A DNA stretch of 64,000 bases from Sphingopyxis sp. (GCA_002733865.1 NVXM01000007.1:62001-126000), one strand, 5' to 3'. Counted from the stretch's first letter, positions 38,840 through 47,943 are shown. The notes: a model not told the origin generated them from the letters alone. Translations and numbers: made by a program.

Positions 38840-39571
38840 ATGAGCAATAATCATCAGACAACCCTGTTACCCACCAGCCTCCCGTCAAAGAATTTGAATG
38901 CGAGTGTGCTGGTCAGTGCTTTGCTGCTTTTTGTTTCACTTCTGGTCCCTACCCAAGCCGCCTTTAGCGCCAGCAGCTACACAGTTACAGAGACGGTCGA
39001 GATTATTGAATATGATCTGGATGAGCCGCAGGCGCAGGCAACGCCGGCGACTGCGGCTTACGGTCAATATGGTCCGTTTCGCGTGATTTCAGCGGACACA
39101 GTGGAAATGACCGGTACCGTGGACAGCTATACACCCGCGTTGTTTCAGCAAATGATGAAACATTTCCCTGCGATCAAGCGCATCGAAATGCTCGATTGCG
39201 ACGGGTCGGTGGACGAGGATGCCAACCTCCGGCTCGCTAGAATGATCCGCCGGGCCGGGATCAGCACCCATGTCCCCGCTAACGGTTCGGTGCGCTCCGG
39301 TGCGGTTGAGCTATTTCTCGCCGGCGTTACCCGGACGGCCCATCGCAATGCAGAATTCATCGTGCACAGCTGGATGGACGAAAACGGGCGCCAGGCAAAT
39401 GACTATCCCGCCAATGATCCGGTCCATGCAGAATATCTCGATTATTATACCGATATGGGCGTGCCCCCCAGCACCGCCAAAGCGTTTTACACGCTGACCA
39501 ACAGCGTTCCCTTCTCGGAGCAATTGCGCCTGTCCCGCAACGATATGGCCCGCTTCCAGATGGTACATTAG
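38840..39571 (+). CDS. Exported ClpP/crotonase-fold protein (COG3904-like)
   Basis: This is a 243-residue protein with a long N-region and a hydrophobic signal segment (about 21-43). The mature part looks like the ClpP-like fold of small periplasmic proteins: a strand with EMTGTVDSYTP, GSVRSGAVELFLAG near 149-162, and AEFIVHSWMD near 171-180. Ser153 and His176 align with the ClpP catalytic Ser (ASMGA) and His positions, so weak protease activity is possible. No membrane segments follow. The assignment rests on pattern similarity only. Confidence 0.6.
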   Translation: MSNNHQTTLLPTSLPSKNLNASVLVSALLLFVSLLVPTQAAFSASSYTVTETVEIIEYDLDEPQAQATPATAAYGQYGPFRVISADTVEMTGTVDSYTPALFQQMMKHFPAIKRIEMLDCDGSVDEDANLRLARMIRRAGISTHVPANGSVRSGAVELFLAGVTRTAHRNAEFIVHSWMDENGRQANDYPANDPVHAEYLDYYTDMGVPPSTAKAFYTLTNSVPFSEQLRLSRNDMARFQMVH

Positions 39572-39693
39572 TCTGCAAAAATATCGTTGTCCGTTCACGC
39601 TTTATGCATATCCGGGAACGATAATCTCCTCCACGCGCTTTAGTTAACAGAGCAAGCTTGCGGGTCTGCCTGCAAAGCACCAAATGGAATGAG

Positions 39694-40029
39694 ATGAACG
39701 GCAAAATCGATAAAAAGCGTTGGAAATATACGTCCGGGTCCCGCTTCCTGCTCTCGGTGCTCGGCTTTACACTGATTCTGATTTCACCGATCATCGGTGC
39801 CATCCCCGGGCCGGGCTTCATCATTGTGTTTCCGATCGGCTTGGCACTGGTGCTGCAAAACTCCCGCTGGGCAAAAAAACGATATGTCGATTTCAAGCGC
39901 CGCTTCCCCAATTATGGCAAATGGACCGACTGGGCGATGCGCAGACGACACCACAAGACCCTGCCCGAAGATTTTGAACTGCCGCTTTTCGGCAAAGTGA
40001 AAACCGGCAAACGCGACAAGAAAGTTTAG
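39694..40029 (+). CDS. Small membrane protein with PGPGF motif
   Basis: This is a 111-residue protein with one long hydrophobic hairpin (about 17-52) that contains GAIPGPGFIIVFPIGLAL, like the PGPGW family of small bacterial transmembrane proteins. A basic C-terminal half follows (KKRYVDFKRRF, RRRHHK). The ATG at 39694 follows GGAATGAG; the frame extends 12 codons further upstream without family character. Function unknown. A strong hairpin with a T tract lies 66 bp after its stop. Confidence 0.75.
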   Translation: MNGKIDKKRWKYTSGSRFLLSVLGFTLILISPIIGAIPGPGFIIVFPIGLALVLQNSRWAKKRYVDFKRRFPNYGKWTDWAMRRRHHKTLPEDFELPLFGKVKTGKRDKKV

Positions 40030-40051
40030 GGTCACGACCTGTCGCAAACGC

Positions 40052-40080
40052 TTGACTTTCCGCGCCTGGCTGCCTAATCG
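40052..40080 (+). promoter_or_regulatory. Candidate rpmH promoter
   Basis: TTGACT at 40052-40057 is a good -35 box. TAAT-containing sequence follows at 40073-40080, giving a poor -10 match with a 15-17 bp spacer. If real, transcription would begin just before the hairpin at 40096, which would place that hairpin in the rpmH leader. Confidence 0.35.
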
Positions 40081-40095
40081 CAGCGACAACGTATC

Positions 40096-40121
40096 GGCCG
40101 CAGCTTTTGGCGGCCTTTTTT
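40096..40121 (+). terminator. Rho-independent terminator or rpmH leader attenuator
   Basis: GGCCGC and GCGGCC form a perfect six-bp GC stem with an eight-base loop, followed at once by six T residues. It would end the transcript of the PGPGF membrane protein gene. Because a TTGACT box lies upstream and rpmH starts 28 bp downstream, it could instead act as an attenuator for the rpmH operon. Confidence 0.7.
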
Positions 40122-40149
40122 ATCGAAATTTTGACGTAGGATATTCGCG

Positions 40150-40284
40150 ATGAAGCGTACATTTCAACCGAGCCGCCTGGTCCGTAAACGGCGCCATGGA
40201 TTCCGCGCCCGCAAAGCAACCGTCGGCGGCCGCAAAGTGCTGGCTGCCCGCCGTGCCCGTGGCCGCAAGAAGCTCTCTGCCTAA
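40150..40284 (+). CDS. rpmH: 50S ribosomal protein L34
   Basis: This 44-residue basic protein begins [18 protein letters not shown] and ends in [10 protein letters not shown], the standard L34 sequence. It is part of the large ribosomal subunit near the exit tunnel. TAGG about ten bases upstream is the likely ribosome site. It heads the rpmH-rnpA-yidD-yidC-engB cluster, which links ribosome assembly, RNase P and membrane insertion. Confidence 0.98.
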   Translation: MKRTFQPSRLVRKRRHGFRARKATVGGRKVLAARRARGRKKLSA

Positions 40285-40741
40285 AAGCAACCTGTCCGCT
40301 CGTGCTGCGCCTGCCGCAGCACCGCTATCGCCGGATCCCTTGGACGAGAAGCAGACTTCGTCTGATTCGGGGCGCACCGCTGCCAGTCATTCCATAGAAG
40401 TGATTCGCAAACGCCCGGATTTTCTTGCTGCCAATCGCGGCAAGCGATTCGTTTCCAACGGCTTTGTCCTGCTGGCGCATCGGCGTCGGGCCGATCACCC
40501 CATCTCATCGCAAACGGTCCGCTACGGTATCACGGTCACCAAGAAAATCGGCAATGCCGTTGCGCGCAATCGGATCAAGCGCCGCTTCCGGGCTTTGCTT
40601 GCGCAATGCTTGCCCAGTCACGGTATCGCAGGAGTCGATCATATCATGATCGGTCGCAAAACGGACCGGGAACCCGATTTTGCAGCGATGAAGGCCGATT
40701 TGGAAAAAGGCCTGAAATATCTGGCGAAGAAGCTGGGCTAG
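40196..40741 (+). CDS. rnpA: Ribonuclease P protein component RnpA
   Basis: This is the protein subunit of RNase P for tRNA 5' maturation. The conserved part begins at [16 protein letters not shown] (nt 40403) and includes the RNA-binding signature [16 protein letters not shown]. The start is uncertain. ATG 40196 lies inside rpmH in another frame and gives 181 residues with a long Ala/Pro/Ser-rich extension; TTG 40340 gives 133 and GTG 40400 gives 113, the usual family length. None has a convincing ribosome site. If the long form is made, the genes overlap as they do in Thermus. It ends just before yidD. Confidence 0.88.
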   Translation: MDSAPAKQPSAAAKCWLPAVPVAARSSLPKSNLSARAAPAAAPLSPDPLDEKQTSSDSGRTAASHSIEVIRKRPDFLAANRGKRFVSNGFVLLAHRRRADHPISSQTVRYGITVTKKIGNAVARNRIKRRFRALLAQCLPSHGIAGVDHIMIGRKTDREPDFAAMKADLEKGLKYLAKKLG

Positions 40742-40743
40742 CC

Positions 40744-40956
40744 ATGCTCAAGAGCGTTTTCATCTTCTGTGTGCGTTGCTGGCAATGGGGCCCGTCGCGA
40801 TTATTGCCGCCGACATGCCGCTATATGCCGACATGCAGCGCCTATACGATAGAAGCGATTGAGAAACACGGTGCAATTAAGGGTAGCTGGCTGGGAGCTA
40901 AACGGCTATTGCGCTGCCATCCTTGGGGAAGCTCGGGTTACGACCCTGTGCCTTGA
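40744..40956 (+). CDS. yidD: Membrane protein insertion efficiency factor YidD
   Basis: This is a 70-residue protein with the YidD pattern: [20 protein letters not shown], then [15 protein letters not shown], and the C-terminal [13 protein letters not shown]. It is an amphipathic protein at the inner membrane that aids YidC/Sec insertion. It starts two bases after the rnpA stop, and yidC follows 53 bp later. Confidence 0.96.
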   Translation: MLKSVFIFCVRCWQWGPSRLLPPTCRYMPTCSAYTIEAIEKHGAIKGSWLGAKRLLRCHPWGSSGYDPVP

Positions 40957-41009
40957 TACCCTGAACACCGATCCTATTTGCAACAAATGGCCGAAAGCGG
41001 GACGATATA

Positions 41010-42869
41010 GTGGACGATAAGCGTAATATTATCATGGCGGTGCTACTCACCGGGATCATTCTGTTTGGCTGGCCGTTGATGATGGAGCGGTTTTTCCCGG
41101 ACATGGCGAACAAAAACGAGGTCGTTGAGGAGGCCAACGCGCCGGCAAACGACCAGGTTGGCGACAAAGCCGGTACACCGGTTGGCACTCCGTCCGCTGG
41201 CGGCACGGACATCACAACGGGGCCCGTTTCCAACACGATCAGACCATTGGCGACCGTTCTGCGCGAAAACCCTCGCGTCCTGATAGACACACCGCGGGTC
41301 AAGGGTTCCATCAACCTCAAGGGCGGCCGTATTGATGATCTGACGCTGTCCGATCATACGGTCGACATGAGCAAGGACAGCAAGCCTGTTCGGCTCTTTT
41401 CTCCCTCAGGAACCCAGGACGCCTATTTCAGCCGCGTTGGCTGGGCGGGCGATGGCGTTGCTGTCCCCGATGACAATACAATCTGGTCCGCCGACGGCAG
41501 TCGCTTAACCCCGGAAACGCCGGTTACGCTGACCTGGTCGAACGAGACCGGACAAACTTATGCCATCAAGCTGTCGATCGACGACGACTATCTGATTACC
41601 AGCGAGCAAAGCGTTACCAATCGCGGCGCAAATCCGGTGGCGCTGAGACCCTATGGTCTGATCAACCGGAAGCGGGATCTTAACAATATTCCGCCCAGCG
41701 AAGCCAGCACCTGGACCATTCACTCGGGCCCTGTCGGTGTCTATGAAGGCGCAGCGAATTACGATGTCGACTATAAAAATCTCGCTGGTGAAGAACCCGG
41801 ATTTTTTGCCAGCCTGTTTGGTACCTCCGCCGTTGCCGGAACCAACAGCTATGACAAGGACGTCAGCTGGCTTGGCTTTACCGACAAATATTGGCTGAGC
41901 GCCCTGATCCCGGACAATATCAACGATGTCGATGCCAAATTCCGTTCTGGCGGCGGTGACATTTTCCAGGCCGAGATCGCGAAAAAGAGCGCAAAGATCA
42001 TCGCCCCCGGCCAACAGCTGAAAACCACGACCCGTCTGTTCGCCGGCGCTAAAGAAAATGCCGTGCTGGTAAAATATCAGGAAAATCTTGGCATCACCAA
42101 TCTTGACCGGGCGATCGACTGGGGATGGTTCTACTGGTTTGAAAAGCCGCTTTTCTATCTGCTCAACTGGCTGTTCAAGCTGGTCGGTAACTTCGGCGTG
42201 GCAATCATTCTGATGACCTTCATCGTCCGCGGCATCATGTTCCCGATTGCCCAGAAACAATTTGCTTCCATGGCCCAAATGCGCGCTGTGCAGCCGAAAA
42301 TGAAGGCGATCCAGGCAAAATACAAGGACGACAAGCAGCAACAGCAGCAGGAGATCATGAAGCTGTACAAGGAAGAGAAGGTCAATCCACTAGCCGGTTG
42401 TCTGCCGATCTTCCTGCAGATCCCGATCTTCTTTGCGCTCTACAAGGTGCTGATGCTTTCGATCGAAATGCGGCACCAGCCGTTCGCGCTGTGGATCAAG
42501 GATCTGAGCGCGCCCGATCCGCTGACTCCGGTCAATCTGTTCGGCCTGCTGCCATTCGATCCGCCGACCTTCCTCGCGGTCGGCATCCTGCCGATCCTGA
42601 TGGGCATCACCATGCACCTGCAGTTCAAACTGAACCCGGCACCGATGGATCCGATGCAGAAGCAGATCTTCAGCATCATGCCGTGGATTCTGGTGTTCAT
42701 CATGGCACCATTTGCCGCCGGCCTGCAGCTCTACTGGACCGTGTCCAATACGCTGACCATCCTGCAGCAGAAGTGGCTCTATTCGCGCCATCCGCAGATG
42801 AAAGAGGCAATGGCCAAGGAAGCCGAAGAGAAGGCGCGCAAGGCAGCGGCTGACAAGGCAAAAGCATGA
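41010..42869 (+). CDS. yidC: Membrane protein insertase YidC
   Basis: This is a 619-residue insertase with an N-terminal transmembrane helix (about 7-28), a large periplasmic beta-supersandwich domain (about 60-350) and the conserved C-terminal core of five helices (WFYWFEKPLFYLLNW; VNPLAGCLPIFLQIPIFFALY; ILVFIMAPFAAGLQLYWTV). A basic Ala/Lys/Glu tail follows. The start is GTG 41010. The stop overlaps engB (ATGA). It inserts membrane proteins alone or with SecYEG. Confidence 0.98.
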   Translation: MDDKRNIIMAVLLTGIILFGWPLMMERFFPDMANKNEVVEEANAPANDQVGDKAGTPVGTPSAGGTDITTGPVSNTIRPLATVLRENPRVLIDTPRVKGSINLKGGRIDDLTLSDHTVDMSKDSKPVRLFSPSGTQDAYFSRVGWAGDGVAVPDDNTIWSADGSRLTPETPVTLTWSNETGQTYAIKLSIDDDYLITSEQSVTNRGANPVALRPYGLINRKRDLNNIPPSEASTWTIHSGPVGVYEGAANYDVDYKNLAGEEPGFFASLFGTSAVAGTNSYDKDVSWLGFTDKYWLSALIPDNINDVDAKFRSGGGDIFQAEIAKKSAKIIAPGQQLKTTTRLFAGAKENAVLVKYQENLGITNLDRAIDWGWFYWFEKPLFYLLNWLFKLVGNFGVAIILMTFIVRGIMFPIAQKQFASMAQMRAVQPKMKAIQAKYKDDKQQQQQEIMKLYKEEKVNPLAGCLPIFLQIPIFFALYKVLMLSIEMRHQPFALWIKDLSAPDPLTPVNLFGLLPFDPPTFLAVGILPILMGITMHLQFKLNPAPMDPMQKQIFSIMPWILVFIMAPFAAGLQLYWTVSNTLTILQQKWLYSRHPQMKEAMAKEAEEKARKAAADKAKA

Positions 42870-43486
42870 CGTCGCTGCACCCGAAGCTGTTCTCCGGCCC
42901 GATCAGCTTTCTGAAAAGTGCACCGCAGCTGCAGTTTCTGCCCGATCCGGATGTGCCTGAGATCGCCTTTGCCGGCCGTTCGAATGTTGGCAAGTCGTCG
43001 CTGATCAACGCGCTGACCAACCGCAATGGTCTGGCGCGCACGTCCAACACGCCGGGCCGGACGCAGGAGCTCAATTTCTTCGATGTCGGCGATCCGCTGA
43101 TCTTCCGGATCTGCGACATGCCCGGCTATGGTTTTGCCAAGGCACCGCCAAAAGTGGTCCAGAAATGGCGCTTCCTGATCAACGATTATCTGCGCGGGCG
43201 GGCGGTTTTGAAACGGACCTTCGTGCTGATCGACTCGCGCCACGGCATCAAGCCGGTCGATGAAGAAGTGATGGAGATGCTCGACAAGGCCGCAGTGAGC
43301 TATCGCGTGGTGCTGACCAAGGTCGACAAGGTCAAGCAGGAAGCATTGGACATAACGGCGGAAAAGGTTGCGGCGATCGCCAAGAAACATCCCGCTGCGC
43401 ATCCCGACTTGCTGCTTACCTCTTCGGAAAAGAAACAGGGCATCGACGAATTGCGACTGGCCGTACTGGAAGCCGTAGAAAGCTGA
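42866..43486 (+). CDS. engB: Ribosome biogenesis GTPase EngB (YihA/YsxC)
   Basis: This is a 206-residue GTPase needed for 50S maturation. The G motifs are G1 GRSNVGKS, G2 with TPGRTQELNFF, G3 DMPGYG and G4 TKVDK. Length is normal. Its start overlaps yidC by four bases, closing the rpmH-rnpA-yidD-yidC-engB unit. Confidence 0.97.
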   Translation: MTSLHPKLFSGPISFLKSAPQLQFLPDPDVPEIAFAGRSNVGKSSLINALTNRNGLARTSNTPGRTQELNFFDVGDPLIFRICDMPGYGFAKAPPKVVQKWRFLINDYLRGRAVLKRTFVLIDSRHGIKPVDEEVMEMLDKAAVSYRVVLTKVDKVKQEALDITAEKVAAIAKKHPAAHPDLLLTSSEKKQGIDELRLAVLEAVES

Positions 43487-43556
43487 CCGCCCGAAACCAC
43501 TTGGCCTGAAAAGGCTTTTCTCGACACAGCCGATTTTATTTGATTATGGGTGAGCT

Positions 43557-44228
43557 ATGAAACTGATAATCGGAAACAAAGCCTATTCCAGCTGGTCGAT
43601 GCGTGGCTGGCTGGCCTGCAAACAGTCGGGCCTGTCCTTCGAGGAACTCACCGTGCCGCTCTTTGGCGACGACTGGGATCATGTCCGGGAGAGCGAAAAT
43701 TTTGCGCCGTCGGGCGGCAAGGTACCGATTCTATGGGATGGCGAAACCGTCGTCTGGGACAGTCTGGCGATTATCGACTGGCTGGCTGACAAGACCCATC
43801 GCGACCGTTTCTGGCCAAAAGACGAGACCGCCCGCGGCATGGCGCGTTCCATGGCGGCGGAAATGCACTCGGGCTTCATGGCGCTGCGCCGCCAATGCCC
43901 GATGAACACGCGGAAAATTTACGAAGGCCTCTCGCTCAGCGACGAGGTCAAGACCGACGCCGCGCGGGTGATCCAGCTGTGGGCACAGGCGCGGGCGCGG
44001 TTCGGCGGCGGCGGGCCGTTTCTGTTCGGCACCTATGGCGCCGCCGACATCATGTATGCGCCGGTCGTCTCGCGCTTTCAGACTTACGGTTTTCGCCTCC
44101 CCGGCTTTGCCACCAGCTATATGCAGACCATTCTCGATCATGAATGGACCGCGCAATGGATGGAAGCGGCCGAGGAGGAGCCCTGGGTGATCGAGCGGCT
44201 CGAACAACCGGAAGCGGCGAAAGCATGA
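43557..44228 (+). CDS. Glutathione S-transferase family protein
   Basis: This is a 223-residue GST with a thioredoxin-like N-domain (IIGNKAYSSWSMRGWLACK; SGGKVPILWDGE; DSLAIIDWLAD) and an all-helical C-domain. The SSWSMR start resembles bacterial GSTs in which Ser near residue 12 activates glutathione. The substrate is unknown. It begins 70 bp after engB and ends 10 bp before dapE. Confidence 0.88.
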   Translation: MKLIIGNKAYSSWSMRGWLACKQSGLSFEELTVPLFGDDWDHVRESENFAPSGGKVPILWDGETVVWDSLAIIDWLADKTHRDRFWPKDETARGMARSMAAEMHSGFMALRRQCPMNTRKIYEGLSLSDEVKTDAARVIQLWAQARARFGGGGPFLFGTYGAADIMYAPVVSRFQTYGFRLPGFATSYMQTILDHEWTAQWMEAAEEEPWVIERLEQPEAAKA

Positions 44229-44238
44229 CCACCGAACG

Positions 44239-45366
44239 ATGACCGCACCAACCACTCTCGACCTGACGAAAAGGCTGATCGCACAGCCCAGCATTACCCC
44301 TGCGACCGGCAGCGTGTTTGACGAAATGGAAGCGATGCTGAAACCGCTCGGTTTCGAGATCAGCCGCTTCATTGCTGGCGAAGCGCCGGACGGGCCAGTC
44401 GAGAATCTCTTCGCCATTCGCAAAGGCGCTGCCGGCTCCCGGCATTTCGCCTATGCCGGTCATCTTGACGTCGTCCCGCCCGGCCAGGGCTGGCAAACCG
44501 ATCCTTTCGTACCGGAAGTGCGCGGCGATCTGCTGCATGGACGAGGCGCCGTCGACATGAAAGGCAGCATCGCCGCCTTTGTCAGCGCCCTGCACCAGCT
44601 GCCGGACGATCTCGGCACGATCAGTCTGATCATTACCGGCGACGAAGAAGGGCCGGCGCGCTTCGGCACGGTCGCGCTGATGGATTTCATGGCCGAACGC
44701 GACATTGTCCCCGACCTCTGTCTGGTGGGCGAGCCGACATCGGTCCACCGGCTTGGCGACATGATCAAGATCGGACGGCGCGGCTCGGTGAACATGTGGA
44801 TCACAGTGCACGGAGCGCAGGGCCACGTCGCCTATCCGCACAATGCCGACAATCCGATCACCAAGCTGGGCAAGATATTGAGCGAAATCGATGCGCTGCA
44901 GCTGGACGAAGGCACCGACTGGTTCCAGCCCAGCAATATCGAATTTACCGACCTCCACGTCGGAAATCCGGCGCATAATGTGATACCGGCCAAGGCTGAG
45001 GGCCGCTTGTCGATCCGGTTCAACGACCGGCACAGCGGCGAAAGCCTGAGCGCTCTGGTGAAGGAGATTGTCGAACGCCATGGCGGAGAGCTGAGGCCCG
45101 TCATTTCCGGCGAACCGTTTCTCACGCCGCCCGGCGAATTTTCCGACATCATCGCTAGCGCGATCCGCGAGATAACCGGCGTCGACCCGGAACTGTCGAC
45201 CTCAGGCGGCACGTCGGACGCCCGCTTTCTGGCGAAGATCATGCCGGTGGTCGAATTTGGTCTGTGCAATGCGACGATGCACAAGCTGGACGAAGCCGTG
45301 GCAGTGGATGATCTCGACCAGCTAGCGAAAATCTTTGCGCTGATCGTCCGCCGGGCCCTGGCCTGA
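44239..45366 (+). CDS. dapE: Succinyl-diaminopimelate desuccinylase DapE
   Basis: This is a 375-residue M20 metallohydrolase for the lysine and diaminopimelate pathway. The di-zinc site motifs are GHLDVVPPG, GRGAVDMKG and TGDEEGPA, with a dimerisation domain between about 180 and 290 and the late ligand in GLCNATMHKLDE. Together with lysC at 21373 it supplies precursors for cell wall and lysine. It converges with smr. Confidence 0.96.
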   Translation: MTAPTTLDLTKRLIAQPSITPATGSVFDEMEAMLKPLGFEISRFIAGEAPDGPVENLFAIRKGAAGSRHFAYAGHLDVVPPGQGWQTDPFVPEVRGDLLHGRGAVDMKGSIAAFVSALHQLPDDLGTISLIITGDEEGPARFGTVALMDFMAERDIVPDLCLVGEPTSVHRLGDMIKIGRRGSVNMWITVHGAQGHVAYPHNADNPITKLGKILSEIDALQLDEGTDWFQPSNIEFTDLHVGNPAHNVIPAKAEGRLSIRFNDRHSGESLSALVKEIVERHGGELRPVISGEPFLTPPGEFSDIIASAIREITGVDPELSTSGGTSDARFLAKIMPVVEFGLCNATMHKLDEAVAVDDLDQLAKIFALIVRRALA

Positions 45367-45375
45367 AGCGCAGAT

Positions 45376-45936
45376 TCAGCGTCGTCGCCGCAGGATGATA
45401 TAGAGCGCGCCGGCACCGCCATGCCGCGGGTGCGCGCGCCGGACCGTCGCAATATGGGCGTGATGCCGCGACGCCGCCAACCAGTCGGAAATGGCGGCGC
45501 GGATCGCACCGCGACCACCCTCGCGGCGGCGCTCGTCATCATTGCGCGCCTTTCCGGTAATCAACAATATCGCGCGATGGCCTGCGGCGATGCTCAGCTC
45601 CAGTGCGCTGTCGAGGCGGCCATGCGCGGATGAAAGCGTATAGCCGTGCAAATCAACCGTGACATCGGGCTGAACCATGCCTTTGGCGAGCCGGCGATCC
45701 CAGCCGCCGTCGAGGCCGTGGCGTGTCAGCACCGGCTTCTGATCACGGAGTGGCACCGCTGCAGCCGGTTTTTCGCCAAAGCTCTCCGCCGTGATCGGTC
45801 CCGACAGATCGCGTGATCGCTTTGCGACCGGCAGGTTTTCCATCCGCTTCACACGCGCCTGATCAAGCGGTTCGACGCTTTCGATGAACTTCTGCCAAAG
45901 CGCCTTCTCACCGGCGGTCAGGGGCCGGTCTGCCAT
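45376..45936 (-). CDS. Smr domain protein
   Basis: This is a 186-residue protein with a C-terminal Smr (MutS2-type small nuclease) domain: DLHGYTLSSAHGRL, LLITGKA and the end AHPRHGGAGALYIILRRR. A charged, disordered N-terminal half precedes it. Smr proteins can nick DNA or cut RNA at stalled ribosomes; the role here is not known. It ends the timA-mltA-smr run, two bp after mltA. Confidence 0.92.
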   Translation of the reverse strand: MADRPLTAGEKALWQKFIESVEPLDQARVKRMENLPVAKRSRDLSGPITAESFGEKPAAAVPLRDQKPVLTRHGLDGGWDRRLAKGMVQPDVTVDLHGYTLSSAHGRLDSALELSIAAGHRAILLITGKARNDDERRREGGRGAIRAAISDWLAASRHHAHIATVRRAHPRHGGAGALYIILRRRR

Positions 45937-45938
45937 CG

Positions 45939-47288
45939 TTACTGCCCTGATCTCTGGCGCGCGGCGACGAGTCTGACAACCGTGCCTTTGGGCAGAAACA
46001 GCAACGCTTGTCCGCTGGACGACATGCCGCCCGCGATTTGCGCCGCTTGCTCGCCAGCGCCCCAGAATGTGTCAAAGCGGTTGGCACCCTTGATCGCGCC
46101 ACCGGTATCCTGCGCGACCCACAGCCCGTCAGCAATATCATGCGCCATGTCGAGAAACACCGGTGCGCCGAGCGGGACAAACATCCGGTCGGCAGCAACA
46201 GACGTCCGCGCGACCACCGGATGGCCCATGGCACCCAGCGGGCCGGGTCCGGTCAGTTCACGAAAAAAGACATAGCTTTTATTCTCGCGCATGATCTGCA
46301 TGCCTTCTTGCGGATGCGCCCGCAGCCATTCGACAATGCCCTGCATGTTGGTCTTGCCGTCGGCCAGCAGGCCGCGTTCCCGCATCAGCTTGCCGATGCC
46401 GGTATAATCCTGACCATTTTGCCCGGCATAGCCGATCCGCATGATCGACCCATCCGGCAGGGCGAGACGGCCGCTGCCCTGAATCTGCAGGAAGAACAGA
46501 TCGATATAATCGTGGGCCCAGGCGAGCTCGAGGCCCTGACCTGCCAAAGCGCCATCATCAATCTGCGCCCGGTCTTCAAATGGCACCAATTTGGTCCCGT
46601 CGATTTTGCCGCGAATACGCTTGTCTTTCAGCGCTTCGGAAAACAGCCCGAGATCGACGTCGAGCAAATTGTCAGGACGCCGATAGATGGGCATCTGGTA
46701 ATTCTGGTTACGAACCCGCGATCCGTTGATCTGCGGTTCAAAATAGCCGGTTGCGAACGCCTTGCCATCGCCGATCTGTACGGTCTCGAAATAGGAAGCG
46801 AAAAAGCGCGCGGCATCCTGATCCGGCCAGCGTTGCGCAGCGTCGCAGGACAATTGCCAGTCGGCACCGTTTGTCAGGCCGCTATTATCCTCTCGCCGGA
46901 CCAGCGACGAACAGCTGGTGCGAAAGGATTGCAGGGCAGATGCCGCTTTCGCACCTCCGAGATTGAGCGTGCTAATATCCGGCCCCAGCGCGACACCGGC
47001 ACCGGTTGCCCGGCTGCTATCCTCGCCAATTTTCACCAGTTGAGCGGGATCGACCGGCTGGAATCGGGCTGGCGCACCGTTCTGATAGGCAGGTCGAGAT
47101 GGCGGGACATCGGCTCTGTCACCGGTCACCCATTCACCGTCTTGCTGGGAAGATTGTTGGGGCGGAAGGCTGCGTGCAGCCCCTTCCGGGATGATACTCA
47201 TCGAGCAGGCGCTGACCATTGCGACGGCCCCGCAAAGCAACCCGATTTTCACGCTAATGTCCCAGAACGACCGGCTGTCAGGCCTCAT
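45939..47288 (-). CDS. mltA: Membrane-bound lytic transglycosylase A (MltA)
   Basis: This is a 449-residue lipoprotein; a signal sequence ends in the lipobox VSAC (Cys about residue 28). The MltA domain (about 160-340) includes FATGYFEPQINGSR and the IQGSGRLALPDGS region, and the C-terminal 3D domain has WVAQDTGGAIKG and RFDTFWGAGEQAAQ with the catalytic Asp. It cleaves glycan strands to 1,6-anhydro ends. MRPDSRSF at 47288 is the natural start, overlapping the timA stop by 11 bp; the frame continues upstream without signal character. Confidence 0.95.
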   Translation of the reverse strand: MRPDSRSFWDISVKIGLLCGAVAMVSACSMSIIPEGAARSLPPQQSSQQDGEWVTGDRADVPPSRPAYQNGAPARFQPVDPAQLVKIGEDSSRATGAGVALGPDISTLNLGGAKAASALQSFRTSCSSLVRREDNSGLTNGADWQLSCDAAQRWPDQDAARFFASYFETVQIGDGKAFATGYFEPQINGSRVRNQNYQMPIYRRPDNLLDVDLGLFSEALKDKRIRGKIDGTKLVPFEDRAQIDDGALAGQGLELAWAHDYIDLFFLQIQGSGRLALPDGSIMRIGYAGQNGQDYTGIGKLMRERGLLADGKTNMQGIVEWLRAHPQEGMQIMRENKSYVFFRELTGPGPLGAMGHPVVARTSVAADRMFVPLGAPVFLDMAHDIADGLWVAQDTGGAIKGANRFDTFWGAGEQAAQIAGGMSSSGQALLFLPKGTVVRLVAARQRSGQ

Positions 47289-47943
47289 CGGTTTCGTCAA
47301 GCAGCCAATTGGGGTCGGCGCTCGACAAGTCACGGCTGAAGGTCCAGACGTCGTGCGTTTCAGCGGCATCGGAAAGCGAACCGCCGATCAAATTGCCCTT
47401 TTTGTCTTTCACAACTGCAGCGATATCGGCATCAAACTGGACCGTGATGCTCGCCACCGGCCGGCGATATTCCGCCGCCGAGATCCGGGCGTTGTCGATT
47501 CGCACCAGCTGGTTCTCGAGAACCTCGCCGCGTTCTTCACGGGCGTCTATGGCTTCCACAAAGCTTTCATAGACATCTTCATCGCACAGCAATTTCAATT
47601 CTTCCTTGTCGCCTTTCCAGAAGGCTTCCAGGATCATTGCATAGGCCGCTTGTGCACCCTCGACGAACCGGCCGACATCAAAATTGCGGTCGGCGCTGAG
47701 AATTTCCCGCATTCCGGCTTCGGCGCTGCTGTCATAGACCATGGTTGGCGCTCCAGCAGGAGCGGGGACAATATCGGGCACATGCGGCTTGGCATCGTCC
47801 AATGTCCTGCGTTCATTGGCGCGTGGCTCAATATTCCGCGGTGTATGTTCCTGCTCATGACCGCTGCGCTTGCCCAGCACAGAATAGAGGCGCAGGCCGA
47901 GAAAGGCTGCTACCATGGCCAATAATACGATTTCGATGGTCAC
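47278..47943 (-). CDS. timA: TimA-like Tim44 domain protein
   Basis: This is a 221-residue protein with an N-terminal membrane helix (IEIVLLAMVAAFLGLRLY), a disordered charged linker and a C-terminal Tim44-like domain (about 90-215) that includes AYAMILEAFWKGDKEELK and WTFSRDLSSADPNWLLDET. GTG 47943 has GGA seven bases upstream; TTG 47955 is an alternative. Alphaproteobacterial TimA proteins resemble the mitochondrial import motor component; their bacterial role is not settled. It is followed by mltA and is divergent from secB. Confidence 0.88.
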   Translation of the reverse strand: MTIEIVLLAMVAAFLGLRLYSVLGKRSGHEQEHTPRNIEPRANERRTLDDAKPHVPDIVPAPAGAPTMVYDSSAEAGMREILSADRNFDVGRFVEGAQAAYAMILEAFWKGDKEELKLLCDEDVYESFVEAIDAREERGEVLENQLVRIDNARISAAEYRRPVASITVQFDADIAAVVKDKKGNLIGGSLSDAAETHDVWTFSRDLSSADPNWLLDETDEA

